Below are positions 1 to 12,300 of a stretch of 64,000 bases of DNA, piece by piece (positions within the stretch are counted from its first letter, which is position 1; every line of letters starts with the position of its first letter). The translations under genes and the position numbers were made by a program. The notes beneath the pieces were generated by a model that saw only the letters and a program-made list of their open reading frames with translations, searched no databases and was not told the origin of the DNA. Origin of the DNA: Zea mays (Eukaryota > Streptophyta > Magnoliopsida > Poales > Poaceae); NCBI RefSeq assembly GCF_902167145.1, contig NC_050098.1, forward strand, positions 33,164,501 to 33,228,500, in the 5' to 3' direction.

Positions 1-3000
1 AGTTGGCCCTCAATCAGTGCGAAGTCCCGGCTTCGATGTTTGAGGCGCTTGGCCTCGTTGATGTCGGTTGGGTGGTAGTACCTCTGTAGGAACAGGGTTA
101 TTGGTGCCCGCCAGTCTTCGGTCATAATAAGGTTGACTATGCGGTGGCCCTCGCTGTCATTGGTTATTTGGAGCCCTTCGGGGCTCCGGACGGCTGGCGT
201 GCCGATAACATGGTAGAACACGTCGGAGGGCAGGGACTCGCCTCTGGCGGCAGCCTTGGCCAATGCGTCGGCTTCTTCATTCTTGGCCCGGTCCACATGC
301 TGCAAGGTGAATCCCTTGAATTGTCTCTCGAGACTTCGGATGGCCGCGAGGTATTGCATAAGTGTGGGGTCCTTTGCTGCATAGTCTTTCTCGACTTGGC
401 CGGCGACTACCTTGGAGTCTGTTCTGACAATGCAGGTGGTGACACCAAGGGCTCTTAGTTTGCGGAGGCCGAGGATGACAACTTCGTATTCTGCTATGTT
501 GTTTGTGCATCTGTCAGATTCCAGAGCGAAGCTTAAGCGTGCCGCGTATCTGTGCTTGACCCCGGCGGGTGAGGTGATGACTGCGGCAGCGCCTGCCCCC
601 GCATGGCACCATGTGCCGTCGCAGTGGATTGTCCAAACCTTCTCTGCGGACGGGTCCGGCTATGTTATTGGCCCGGTCCAGTCGACGACGAAGTCTGCTA
701 GAACTTGTGACTTGATCGCTGTCCTGGGCTCGAAAGTGATGTGGTAGCCGGAGAGTTCGGCTGCCCATTTGGCGATTCGTACCGATGCCTCCGGGTTTCT
801 GAATAATTCGCCGAGTCCCCTATCTGAGGTGACGCGGACCTTGAATGCTTCAAAATAGTGGCGCAATTTGCGCGAAGACATAACAACTGCATAGGCAATC
901 TTTTCCAGTTCCGTCATGTTACATTTTGATGGTGTGAGCACTTCAGAGACGTAATAAACTGGGCACTGTCTGATCACGCCCTCTACTGTCTGCTCCTGAT
1001 CCAGTGCCGCGCTGACCGCGTGCGGTGAGGCTGCAACATAAAGCAACAGGGGTAGCGAAGAGTTGGGGCTTGTAAGAACCGCCAATTCCAACAGGTATTG
1101 TTTCAATGAGGTGAAGGTCGCCGCCTGCTCCGGTCCCCAAGCGAAGTCTTTTGCGCCGCGGAGTGTTTTGAGGAAGGGGAGACTTCGCTCAGCGGATTTG
1201 GAGATGAATCTGTTGAGGGCGGCCAATCTGCCCGTCAGGCGTTGGACGTCTCTAGCTGACTGCGGGGGCGTCATGTTGATGATGGCCTGAATTTTGGTTG
1301 GGTTGGCCTCGATGTCGCGGTGTGATACCAGGTAGCCCAATATTTTCCCCTGGCGAACGCCGAAGACGCACTTTTCGGGGTTCAGGCGAAGTCGTGCGTC
1401 CCACATGTTCGCGAATGTCTCGGCGAGGTCAGCAAGATGGTCCTCCTTGCTCCTGCTGGTGACGACGATGTCGTCCACATATGTGAATATATTTCTGCCG
1501 ACTTGCCCCTCGAGCACTGTTTTGGTAAGCCGGGAGAAGGTGGACCCGGCGTTCTTGAGTCCCTCCGGAATTCTGATGAAGCAATATGTGCCGAAGGGTG
1601 TTATGAAGCTGGTGCTGGCCTTGTCTTCCTCCTTCATATATATTTGATGGTAACCGGAGAAGCAGTCGAGGAGTGACATGACTTCGCACCCGGCCGCACT
1701 ATCGACTATTTTGTCGATCCGAGGCAGCGGGAAGTTGTCCTTTGGGCAGGCCTTGTTGAGACTGGTGTAGTCGATGCACATTCGCCACTTGCTGCTCTTT
1801 TTCTGCACCATCACAACGTTGGAGAGCCACGTGGGGTAAGCCACTGGCTCGATAAATTTGGCTTCCAAGAGGCGATGTACCTCGGCCTTGGCGACTTCTG
1901 TCTTCTCGTCGGACATTTTGCGGAGCCGCTGTTTTTTTGGTCTCACCGAAGGATCGATTCCCAAGCTGTGCTCAATTATGGATCGGCTGACCCCGACCAG
2001 GTCGAGGGCGAACCAGGCGAAGACGTCTTTGTTCTTGGACAAGCAGCATAGGAGTTTCTCCTCGTCATGCGAAGTGAGGTCTTCGCTGATGGTGACTGTC
2101 TGCTTGGGCGTGGCCTGGTCGAGGGGAACAGTCTTGGTCCCGTCGTTGCTCTGCAGCTGTGCCTTGTCATGTTCTTTGTCGGTTGGGCTGGCGGACACAG
2201 GGACCTCGCGCTGGGCCGTGAGGCAGTGCACATTTCTTTGTCCGGGGACGAAGTCCCGCTCTATGTTGCGCGCAGTCTGCTGATTGCCGTAGACCGTGAT
2301 GGCGCCTAACAGACCTGGTATCTTCATGCACAGGTACAGTCCGTGAATGGCTGCCCCAAACTTGTTGATGGAGCCCCGGCCCATGATGGCGTTGTACGGA
2401 TACACCATATCGACGATATCAAAGGTTATTTGCTCACTTCGGGCATTGGGTGCTACACCGAAGGAGAGAGGCAATTCTATTTTGCCGACAGGAAAAGTGC
2501 CCTTGCCGCCGAAGCCATACAGCGGGTTGTCCAAAGGCTTGAGCAGGCTGTGGCTTATGCCCATGCGGTCGAAGGCATGGAGGAAAATGATGTCTGCTTG
2601 ACTGCCATTGTCGACTAGGACTTTGTGCAGGTCCCAGCCTGCCACGCTGCAGTTGATAACCATGGCGTCGATGTGGGGGGCGCTGCGCAGGTCGACGTCT
2701 CGGGCGTCGAAGGTTAGCGGTACATGGGACCACTTCGTCTGCACAACTGGACCGGTGATGGCGACGTGGTTGATGCTGCGGTAGTGGTCCCGCTTCTGCC
2801 GCTTTGTGTCGAAGTCGGTGCTGGACCCCCCAGTGATCATATGAATGACTCTGCGATACGGCTGATCGGCGAAGTCTTCTTGTTTTGGGGCGTGGGGGTG
2901 GGGGATGTTTTGTTGTTGCTGGTGTGAAGGTGGGGGTGGGGGAGGTACGATTTGTACTTCCTGGTGGTGTTGGTATGCATGGTGCGGTGGATGTGGGGCG

Positions 3001-3083
3001 GGGGCGTGGATGTATGGTGGAGGGGGTTGCTGATAAGTGTGCGCGACAACTCTAGGGTTGTCGGCTGGTTGCGCCCGTGCCAT
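1..3083 (-). pseudogene. G1 pol: protease, reverse transcriptase, RNase H, second RNase H (interrupted, runs off window)
   Basis: From the ATG at 3083 there are 807 codons to a TAG at 660-662. The protein shows an aspartic protease (motif VDNGSQADIIF, so DNG rather than the usual D(T/S)G), RT with the catalytic YVDDIVV box, and RNase H (PLLLYVAASPHAVSAAL). After the TAG the same frame stays open to position 1. It encodes a second RNase H with the blocks IHCDGTW, NNIAEYE and RTDSK, the archaeal-type RNase H known from Tat elements. The TAG lies in the linker between the two RNase H domains. A CAG-to-TAG change would explain it but cannot be shown here. Integrase is outside the window. Confidence 0.85.
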
Positions 3084-4515
3084 CCTGTCTCTGGTGGCCT
3101 TCGTCTCTGGGCAGTCCTTGGTTTGGTGGGCGCAGTCTTCGCCGTGAAAAAGACAGTAGAATCGGCGCGGCGGCTGCGCGCGTCCCCGGCCCCTACCGCG
3201 AGTTCCATTTCCGCGGCCCTGGGGGGATATTCCTGGCGGCGAGGGGCGTCACCAGCGGGGTGCTGGTTGGCAATGTTGTGCACCTGCTGCTGATTGCGGC
3301 CTTCTCGACCGGAGTCTGGCTGCGGAGTTCTCGTCCACGTGCGGCTGGACTGTGGAGAATCTTTGGTTTCCTCTGAGACTCAACTTTGCGCTGGTGGAGC
3401 TCTTCGGATTTGGCGTATTTTTCAAATAGCTGATATAATTCCTGGAGGTTCTTGGGCGGATCTCTGATGCAGTGGCTGTAAAGGACGCCGGCGCGAAGGC
3501 CACTGATGGCGTAGTGGATGGCGATCTGATCATCGACCGAGGGCAGCTGTGACTTGAGTGTCAGAAACTTGCGGTAATACTCTCGCAGAGTCTCTTTTTC
3601 CAGCTGCTTGCAGAGTGAGAGTTCGGCCAATGCGTCGGTGTCTGGGCGGTACCCTTGGAAGTTGAGCAGGAATTTGTCCCGGAGGCTTCTCCAGGAGTCG
3701 ATGGACAGCGGTGGCAACCGGGTGAACCAGGTGAGAGCTGGGCCCTCGAGGGCGATGATGAAAGACTTGGCCATCGTGGCGTCGTCCCCTCCGGAAGATG
3801 CAACGGCGACCTGATAACTCATGATGTACTGTGCTAGGTCAATGCTGCCGTTGTACTTGGGATAGGTCCCTGCCCGGAAGTTGGCAGGCCAGGGTGTCAC
3901 TTGCAGGTGTGGCGCCAGGGGACTTCGCTCGTCGAGGTAGTTGACCCCTTGGAATGGCGCGGCGTGTTGGATGGCGTGGTCGCGCTGGGGGAAGTGCAGG
4001 TCTTCGACTTGTGCGCGCTGTTGCAGGGGTGGCCCATGTTGCAGGCCGAAGTGGCCTTCGCGCTGCATTAACGCGATCTCTTGCTCGAGCTCCTAGGCCT
4101 TCTGCTCTTCGTCTCGTATCATTTGCCGCACCTTGGCTTGTGCAGACACACGTTGGCGCTTGGCCTCAAGTATCTCCTTTTGCTTCTGGAGATTGCGGTT
4201 CTTGATGCGCAGGGCGCGCAGCTGTAGCTGTTCTTCTGCTGAGACACCGATGATTTCGCTGTCCTCGGTGAAGTCCGTGCCCTCTGGTGGAGCGAAGCCT
4301 GGGGGAGGTTGCGGATGCCCTTCAGGGCCGCAGGTGCGGAGAGCGTCGTCTTCACAGGTGCGGAGAACATCGTCTTCGCAGGTGCGGAGAACGTCGTCTT
4401 CAGTAGCCTCTTGGTGGGTGGAGTGGGTGAGGGCGAGGGCCTTGCCCTTTTTTGCGGCCAGCAGTGCTGCCTTCGCAGCCTCGTCAGCCTTCGAGCTAGC
4501 TTTCTTGGGTGCCAT
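3084..4515 (-). pseudogene. G1 gag (broken by one stop and two apparent frameshifts)
   Basis: Gag probably starts at the ATG at 4515, just inside the primer binding site. The N-terminal part is rich in Lys and Ala, with a three-fold short repeat (EDDVLRTC) and a basic coiled-coil stretch. An in-frame TAG at 4093-4095 follows, and the same frame resumes with the retrotransposon gag capsid region (LAQYIMSYQVAVASSGGDDA, then SFIIALEGPALTWF). Near 3360 and again near 3227 (a run of six C) the coherent protein changes frame. The nucleocapsid part is Gly/Arg rich with a Cys/His cluster (CLFHGEDCAHQTKDC) and lies in the pol frame at about 3230-3084. The frameshift positions are inferred from where protein-like sequence switches frame. 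Confidence 0.75.
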
Positions 4516-4540
4516 CGCGGGTGGTTTTTTCGTAGCACGA

Positions 4541-4555
4541 ACGGTGGGCGCCAAA
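4541..4555 (-). other. G1 primer binding site
   Basis: Directly inside the LTR the minus strand reads TTTGGCGCCCACCGT. The GGCGCC-containing sequence is the usual tRNA primer site of grass Tat-type gypsy elements, and similar sites adjoin the LTRs of elements D and E in this window. Its position fixes the inner edge of the 5' LTR. Confidence 0.7.
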
Positions 4556-5033
4556 TGTTGGAACTTGCTCACTGGTGCAAGTTGATCCAACAGGGGGGTG
4601 TAGCGACGTAAACAGGGTTTTCGCACGAGATGGCAATAGCTCTGTTAATCTGGCCTCTCAAGGGCACTGTGCGGGGGTATTTATAGGCATTCGGGTGCCC
4701 AGCGTCCCGTGTTAAGGACGCATGTGCCCTCAGACACCTAGGTTATCCCCAGAATATTCCCATAAAGCGGGGTTACAGACCGTAATTACAGGGAGGCCTT
4801 TATAAATTAGGCCCGTAACGCGCAACGGCCACGTAGGGCCTGTTACAATGGGCCGGATCACACGCGGGCCTCCATTCTGGACGAGGTCGCAAGATGAGAC
4901 GACCTCGTCACAGGTCTTCGTCCGGCGGTGTATGAGACGAAGGGTAAGTCTGCCCATTGTCTTGTCACCGCTGGTGCAGCGAGTACGACGAAGTCCTCGA
5001 GCGAAGGGTGGCGTCTTCGCCTTCGCCCCAACA
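4556..5033 (-). repeat. G1 5' LTR
   Basis: 478 bp with matching inverted ends, TGTTGG at the outer end and CCAACA at the inner end when read on the minus strand. It is followed immediately by the primer binding site. The partner LTR is outside the window, so neither divergence nor the target-site duplication (candidate CCGTC at 5034-5038) can be checked. It contains many GAAG/CTTCG motifs, as do elements D and E. Confidence 0.8.
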
Positions 5034-5160
5034 CCGTCTGATACCCGATGGGTACGGGCATGGGTACAAAATTTTACCCGCGGGTATAAGTAATCCCCGT
5101 GGGTATGATCGCGGGCGGGTATTTACTGTACCCGATTCGAACCAGACCCGTTGCCATCCC
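5034..5160. mobile_element. hAT-like MITE, one end, split by G1
   Basis: The segment is built of repeated GGGTACCCG-like words and ends in CCATCCCTA at 5160. Read from that end on the minus strand this is TAGGGATGGCAACGGGT, a terminal sequence common in grass hAT-derived MITEs. The other half should lie beyond G1's 3' LTR, outside the window. Assignment rests only on this end and on the base composition. Confidence 0.45.
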
Positions 5161-5792
5161 TAGCATGTAGCTATGTTCGTCCATCTGTCTTCGTGTTCTG
5201 GTGGACCTCCTCTTTTTTATAGGCCAAGGTGGGGGTCGACTATCGGTAGCTTCCTAAGGAAGGACCTACTACGCTGTGGTAAAATTGGGCATTCTACCTT
5301 GGTAAAGTTGTGTTTGTTTGTATGAGCCTCGGTTGTTTGGGCTTCCCTAGTCACGCTCTTTATGGTGGGCGACATTAGCAGCAAAGAGCCCCGACACCAT
5401 CATTGTCATCTCTGTGTCGCGCCGACCCCTAGTCATCATAGCTTGGGTCTCGGCACGACCTATCGTGTTGTGGGTCCTGTTGGCGGCTAGTGCACTTAGG
5501 CCTAGGTTCGATAGGTCACGAGTGGGCCACATGCCTAGGGGTTTGTCGGTACCCCAATACAAGGGTACCCACTTCTACTGAGTCAAGGCAGGACCCTTAT
5601 GGCTATCAGTAGCCATGTGATGACGGGCGAGCGGTCTACCCTGAATCGGGGTCCAGAGCTCGTCCGACGGGGCCACTGCCTCCGGGCTGGTGTCACCACG
5701 TGCCCCATCAGTGGAATTGCTCAGCGACTACACCCTGGGGTTGGATCCATATGGGGTGACCCCGGACCCCTACGTATGCCATTCAAACCTTC
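5161..5792. other. Non-coding stretch, no recognised feature
   Basis: No convincing reading frame, RNA gene or repeat end is visible. Composition resembles the long-terminal-repeat-like DNA that follows, so it may be older retrotransposon sequence, but nothing in it proves that. Confidence 0.3.
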
Positions 5793-7080
5793 TGTCGGGG
5801 GAGGTCCGGTGTCGCTACATGTCTAGGACATTATGGATGGAACTTGTACCTCCACAAGTGCCATATGTACCCCCAACCAAGGGAGGTCCAGGGCTGCCAT
5901 GTCTGCATGCGCTCCCAGTCCCTGCTCTCCGCTTAGGCAGGGATATGGTGTTGCCATGTGGCCTATGGAGCATCACGAAAGCCGCCAGACATAGCCTGAC
6001 ATGAGACTCTAGCATGGGGGCTACCTATATTAAGTACGAGCAGGAGGCGTGCCTGTGCGCACTAGTCATAGGCGGTGTGCACCCCACATTAAATGCAAGC
6101 GGTGTGTGTAGTCCACAAGACCTAGGCTGCGCTAGTAACCCGCGCGTTACCAAGGCGAAGATCATTGACTCTCCGCGACGCGCATGGGGGCTCTCATCAT
6201 GACCTTTACTATTCCCGCTACAAGACAGGTGGACAGGACAGGACAACACTGTCCATCTACTCCCCTATGTAAGATGATAAGACAGTCTATGTTGTAGCCT
6301 ACACTAGAGCCTTCGCCCACACGCCAATAGGACAAGGCGGATGCGAATTTGGCCAGATGGCCCGCACAATGACCAAGAGAAGATATCTACCCACCGTAGG
6401 AGAAGACCTTGGTCCACCAGCTCTATCCTTCACTCCACGCCCCATATTATTGTATTCCTGGGCCCACTTGTCGGGGTCCAGCTCCATTGTACGTGCTCCC
6501 CTTAGGCTATAAAAGGGAGGACACATGTATTGCAAGGGGGAGACACTTGACCCCCAGGGGCTCTCCCGAGCTCGGGGACATCCTGACTCGAGCTCCTAGG
6601 AAGGCATCTCCATTTAGACCCAAGCTTTCTCAAGATCTCAGCAATACAACTCATAGGGGAGTATAGTATTATGCTCCGGTAGCCCGAACCACTCTAAATC
6701 CTTGTGTGTTCTTATGTTGGTCCACATCATCATGCAAACCCTAGGAAGCCCCCTGTTCTTAGGATTAGGCGGGTGCATTTGCCACCTGGCTAGAGTTCAC
6801 TCTCTGATAGGGTTCATAGTTCATGAGTGGAAGGTGGACCGATTCTCCCTCTATGGTTTCAAGACGCAGTTAATGCGGGTGGTTACTTATAACGGGTCAG
6901 TCCTAGGTCAGGCATGGAATCCACGAGTGGCTTCCCCTCGATCTACCCGACCCCCTTTTGGCTCTGCCTCATCCGACCCCGGCTCGGTGCCTCGACACTT
7001 AACTGGGGGTGGATCCTTCCAAGGCGAACCTTTCCCTAGCCTTGTACTGACTAGTGGTCCCGTGGATCATTTCCCCGACA
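5793..7080 (+). repeat. Candidate solo LTR (gypsy-like)
   Basis: The stretch starts TGTCGGGG and ends CCCCGACA, a perfect 8-bp inverted end of the TG...CA type used by LTRs. A promoter-like TATAAAAGG lies at 6508-6516, followed about 150 bases later by sequence like the R/U5 region of grass gypsy LTRs (AGCCCGAACC near 6680). No coding sequence is present. The flanking 5-mers (CCTTC before, CTTGA after) do not match, so this may instead be two unrelated LTR fragments or a truncated LTR whose true start is elsewhere. Confidence 0.4.
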
Positions 7081-7212
7081 CTTGAAACCTATTTACTAGG
7101 TGTAAGTATATACCAACCCAATTAAGCATAAAGGAACTTTGAAACAACATAAAACTCATAACCACTCAAACATAAGACTTAATTTAGTTTCCATATTTAC
7201 GTTCAATTACCA

Positions 7213-8608
7213 TGTGAGGGTCCAGGGCACTCTTAACCGTGAGCACGACTGGTATATCAGTTTTAAATGTGAGCATGATTGATATATCGGTTTTACACTC
7301 TGTAGAGGTGTACACTTTCACCACAAGCTACATATCCCCACTAGCTTGGGTTAGCTAGACCTGTAAACACTTTTGAGGTGAATGGCTAGGGATCCACTAT
7401 GAGGTTTTCACATAATGCACTTAACAAAACAACCTTCTAAGGTTTTAAGTCAATGTGGTGCACAACTCTGGGTGAGGTACCTTAACCAAGCATACCAACC
7501 CAAAACAAACACAAAGTTGTAGCCCCATTGCTACTTTCGAGGTGAAGTAGTAGTTGGTGGACGGTCTGGTGCACCATTGGACCACCATTGTTCACGGTCT
7601 GATGATTTATAAAATAAATCCTGAAGCCGGTCTGTTCACGTAAGGAGGCGGTCCGGTGGAGTAGGCTGCCTGAGCCCAAGTTTGACCCACTGCTCAACCA
7701 GTCTGGTGCGCCACCTGACCCTTACTTAGACGGTCAAGTGCACCCAGACACAGTAAGTCATTTTCTTCTCCATTTGAATTGAACTTTTTGGAGGACTTTC
7801 CAATGACTTATACACACACGATTAGGGTATAATCCAATTGACTAAGTCACAGTAACTTACCTCTTTCTCATCTTCTTCTTAACTTCTCTGTTTCTTCCCA
7901 AACAAGACCATGAATGGCACTTTCTCTGCAAACCAAGTTATAGAGCAAACCAAAGTACCACATGCATAGTAAAAGGAGTATGCAATATATTAAAATACTC
8001 AAACCTTGCATACTTAACCTTTTTTCATTGTTTTCCCCTTTTGGCCTGTTTGAGGTAAGGGTTGGACTCCAAAACTCCAAGTCTCCATGAGTTGACCATT
8101 ATATCCATCTATAAGCTCCAACACCCAACACCCTGCAATGGTCAACAAGAACATCTCCAAACACATGAATGACCTAAACTATAAGTCAAAGTGTACTTAG
8201 CTCTTTGGGCCTTTCTAGGTTCTGGCTTAAATACTTAGCTCGTTCTTGTGACCATGTCTCTACTTGAGCTGGGATCATGAGTCTTATGACTTAAACCATA
8301 AAACCTTAGGCATTACCTCAGTGGTTGTAGGTCACGGTCATATATCACAGTCTTCAATGCATCAGGACTATTCTCAGCTTGACCAACCTTGACTTCTTGC
8401 GAGCCATCTTATTCACCCCTAGCTTTTGGTACCTCGGTCTTCTTGACCTTCTCCTGCGCACTCGGTTCCTTGAAGTCCTTCTTGCCTTCGTCCTCGGTTC
8501 GATCAGCTGTCTCCGAGTCAAGTACATTGGTTTCCACTTAATCAATGTCCATCCTTCAACTTTGTGATGTCCACAACCATAGTCAACTTAGCCTATTGGA
8601 CCCTCACA
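7213..8608 (-). repeat. Repeat unit with 12-bp perfect inverted ends, probably a solo LTR
   Basis: The unit begins TGTGAGGGTCCA and ends TGGACCCTCACA, giving 12-bp perfect inverted ends with the TG...CA of an LTR, about 1.4 kb long. It contains short GGTCTGGTGCACC / GGTCCGGTG words like those in Sirevirus LTRs. No protein-like frame is seen. Flanking 5-mers (TACCA and CCTAT) do not match, so a target-site duplication is not supported. A DNA transposon with these ends is the alternative. The strand is a guess from the GGTGTGAGGGTCC end. Confidence 0.4.
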
Positions 8609-9387
8609 CCTATCTACACCTGTTGAATATTTTAAGACGACGCGACGATGGGTGGGTGAGCAGAGGGCACCGCGGTGGTGTGGGGGGAGGGCGATGAATG
8701 CGAGGCGAGAGGAAAAGGGGATTGTGGTCGTTGCAAGATGTGTGGAGCACTAGCCCTACGTGGCTTGTGACCATACCATGACACTGTAAAGACGTGTGTG
8801 CACTGTCGAATTGTTGAAACATGTGGGGTCAGCCTCCCATCCTGTGACCACATGCGCGAGGGGTCGTCGCTGTAGCGAACCCGTTCTCCATGTGTCACGC
8901 CGCGAATGCGTTCTCGATCACGCGGAACGCGGGCGCGAGATTTAAAGGGTTGAAGTTTTAAGGACTTTGATGCTCTATTTGTGTCACGGATACCTTGAGG
9001 ATGCGTAGTAATAAGTTGTAGGTGGTGCATATATGGTAAAAATTTGGACAAAACACTAGTTTTACAAAAAATTGTGGTGCATGTGCATCCACAGGCTTCT
9101 ACCTAGCTTTGCCCCTGGCCCTGACTAACAGACCCAATGCCTGACGAAACTGAAGAAACGAACAGCAAACCGGACGAGTTAAAGGAAACCAATCAAGGGT
9201 AAGATAACTTGGTGATCCCATGTGTTTATGGTCTCCGACAAACTGAACATGGGCAATGTAAATAAAGCTAGTATGAAGATGCAAATCATGGCCATGAAAC
9301 CATTCCATCTGCCTTTTGAAACTAGTTCAATCCGTTTCCATCTTTAAATAGCACAGCATGCATGCATGTTGAGGATGCATCCTCCCT
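8609..9387. other. Non-coding stretch downstream of the E1 gene
   Basis: No protein-like frame is visible. The last 100-200 bases before 9388 probably contain the 3' untranslated region of the minus-strand enolase-phosphatase gene. The stretch around 8620-9110 is GC-rich to mixed and looks like decayed repeat DNA. Confidence 0.3.
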
Positions 9388-12300
9388 TCATGTCAAGATT
9401 TCAGCAAATGACTCGACTGTCCCAAACCCATGGTTTTCAGCAGGGAGTGGCGCGTTTCCAGGTCTGATAGATATTAGCACCTCAAGGCCTGCAAAAAAAA
9501 GAGAAAATAAAGAGTTTAAACAGTTCATGGCAGCTTGAGTTTGTGAAAGGTTGACATTTTGACCATTGCCATCTGACATGGAAAAATGCCGAGAGGAAAA
9601 GCAGCTGTATTATATATCTGCATGCTGGGTTTTATTTGCATTTCATGGTTCTCCTGGTACATGAATCTTACGGTTGCCTAACGACGTGGTGTGGCATTCT
9701 TTTTCAGCGAGGCAAAGCGCGGGGTGAGATGATCACCTGCAGCCTGTGCTGCCGTGGCTTCCTGGCACACGTCCGTGAGGAACAGTATCTGAGACGGCCG
9801 GTCCACCCCGACCGTCTGCCAGATCTCATAGTAGCTGCGAGCGTCTCTCTTGGTCCTTTCGTTGCAGACGCGCGCCAGGCCAAAAAGGATAGATTAACAG
9901 CCATAGTCACAGTGACGCATACGAATCATCAGTGAGCGGAAAGGTGTGATACTAGATGTACAGCGTACCCAATTGTTGCGTCAAAAAATCCGCACAGGTG
10001 CCTTCTAAGGTCGCCGTAGGTAGTGTTCCCGAAGATGAGCCTCTGGGCTTCCCTGCTGCCACTTGAATAGATGTACGTCTGCGACTAAAACTCAGTTTGA
10101 GTTGGGTTTTGTGAGTGAATCAGAGTGTACATGATTGATGTCGAAATTCTAAAATAACGTGCTTCAGAATGAGCAATGTAGAGAGATGTGAGAAGGGGTG
10201 GAGCAAGGACCTTGATGCCGCTGGCGTGCCACCTCTCGAGAGCCGGCGGCACGTCGTCGAACACCACCCCCTTGATTTCTTGGCACTCGAACCCAGTCCT
10301 CCAGATGTGGCCCTTCATGTAGAACGAATGAAGAGAGATCATCTCAGAGAGATCATCTCAACCTCTCTGACGTTCTATCTGGTCTACCGGCCTCGAGGAC
10401 TTCCTTCCCCCTTAAATACCTTGGACTACCTTTGTCCATGAACAGACTCAAACGGGTGGACTTCCAGCCATGGATTGACAAAGTCTCTGCAAAGCTGAGT
10501 ACATGGAGCGGGAAAAACCTTTCGGCGGCTGGCCGCCTCACGCTAGTCAATGCAGTGCTAACCTCGCAGGTCACCTATCTGCTCCTAGCCCTAAAACCGC
10601 CCCAAAGGGTGTTGGATTTCATTGACTCAAAACGTAAGCAATTTCTTTGGGCTGGTTCAGAGAGATTAACCGGCGGTAAATGCAAAGTCAACTGGGTCTG
10701 TGCAGCAAGACCAAAACAATACGGTGGTTTAGGCATTCTGCACCTTGGTTTTTTCTCGCGGGCCTTACGCCTCAGATGGTTGTGGCAGGAGGCCAAACTG
10801 TTAAATACTCAGAGGATAACGAAAGATATACCTTGCAATATGTTGGACAGGAGACTGTTTGCAGCAGCAACCTCAGTCAGGGTGGGGGATGGTAAGTCTT
10901 CTTTGTTCTGGGAAAGTGCCTGGCTAAGGGGTACGACACCTAGAGACACCTTCCCTTTGACCTACTCCATTTCTAACGGCAAAAATAGATCCATCCATGA
11001 GGCTCTCTCAAACAACCGATGGATTCAGGACCTACATTTTAATCACAATGATTTTTCTGCCGCGCACATACATGAATATTGTCAATTATGGTGCGAGGTA
11101 AATCAGCTTCGCTTAATGCACAATACCCCCGACCTTATCAAGTGGAAGTTTACTATGAGTGGCCAGTACACAACTCAGTCAGCCTACCAAGCGCAATTTT
11201 ATGGCTCCACATGCAGGAATTTTAATAGTATAATTTGGAAAGCTTGGGCGCCACCAAAGTGCAAATTCTTCAGTTGGCTTGCTGTTCAAAATAGAGTTTG
11301 GACAGCAGACAGGTTGGCAAGAAGGGGATGGCCTCATAATCCGCGCTGTGTCCTATGCGCCTCATGCCCAGAATCTGGACTACATCTTTTTGCTGAATGT
11401 TGCTTCACCAGACATATTTGGGCTGATTTGAGTATTTGGGCTGCAATTACGGAGATCCACCATTCTTCTTGGCAACCTGTAGATTCGGTGCACCAATGGT
11501 GGTCGAATCTTGCAACATCCGCAGTGAGAAGCGTGAAGGGATTGCGAACCCTCATCATCCTCGTGTCTTGGACAATTTGGTGTGAGAGAAACTCGCGAAT
11601 CTTTGAGCACAAAGAGAAGACCGTGACACAGACTATAGCGATGATTAAGGAGCAAATTCGCCTGTGGATTCTAGGAGGAGCAAAACACTTAGCAAGGCTG
11701 GTGTAGGTTTTGGGGAAGGAGAGGGGTTGGTTTTGGAACATTTGTGTCACCATACTTAATGTCTCATTCCCTAGTATGATGTACTTGTATATTTTAGCCC
11801 TCGCTGGCTCTCACCTTCTTTTTAATATAACAGGCAATTCTCTTGCCAGTTTTCAAAAAAAAAAAATCTCAGGGTGTTGTGAATGCCTTCATGGAGTGGC
11901 CAGATTTTTCCTTTCAATAACCTGAAACTCAAGTGAAGGGACTGCCGATAGTGTCAGCAGGGAGCAGGCAGAGTAGCTACCTACCTGCAACTGCTTCAGC
12001 GAGGTTATCTTCCTATCCGCCGCGATCATGGCCTCCACGTTGGCGACCAGGGCGTCGACGACGCGGTCCTTGCCGGCGCCGTCGGGCGGGACCGGGACGG
12101 CGCCGGGGACGCCCTCGGCTAGGTCCTGCTCGACCTGGGCAAAGATTCCGGCCGGCCGGCCCCTTTCAGCAGGACGACCAAGGACGTCGTGGCGCGAAGC
12201 TCAGAAGAAGCTCGATCTGCTCATTGGCTGTCGAGCGATGCAATGCACAACGGGGAAGCTGACCTGAGCGCGCAGCAGGGCGATGTCGTCCTTGGTCTCG

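Larger units (their letters stand above)
1..5033 (-). mobile_element. Ty3/gypsy Tat-type LTR retrotransposon G1, partial (5' LTR to pol)
   Basis: Read on the minus strand the order is 5' LTR (5033-4556), primer binding site, gag, protease, reverse transcriptase, RNase H and a second RNase H that runs off the window at position 1. Integrase and the 3' LTR lie outside. The gag-protease-RT-RH order with an extra RNase H-like domain is the arrangement known for the Tat lineage (Grande, RIRE2 and relatives). Gag and pol are both interrupted, so this copy cannot be autonomous. The element sits inside a small hAT-like MITE whose outer end is at 5160. The family name within Tat is not assigned. Confidence 0.85.

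Noticed and set aside
5381..5800. CCCCGACA at 5387 and TGTCGGGG at 5793 as the ends of one small minus-strand element
   Set aside because: Orientation is wrong for an LTR (CA...TG) and no duplication or inverted subterminal sequence supports a transposon.
8354..8545. Short basic minus-strand frame (Arg/Lys rich)
   Set aside because: 63 codons, no family resemblance, inside a repeat unit; likely chance.
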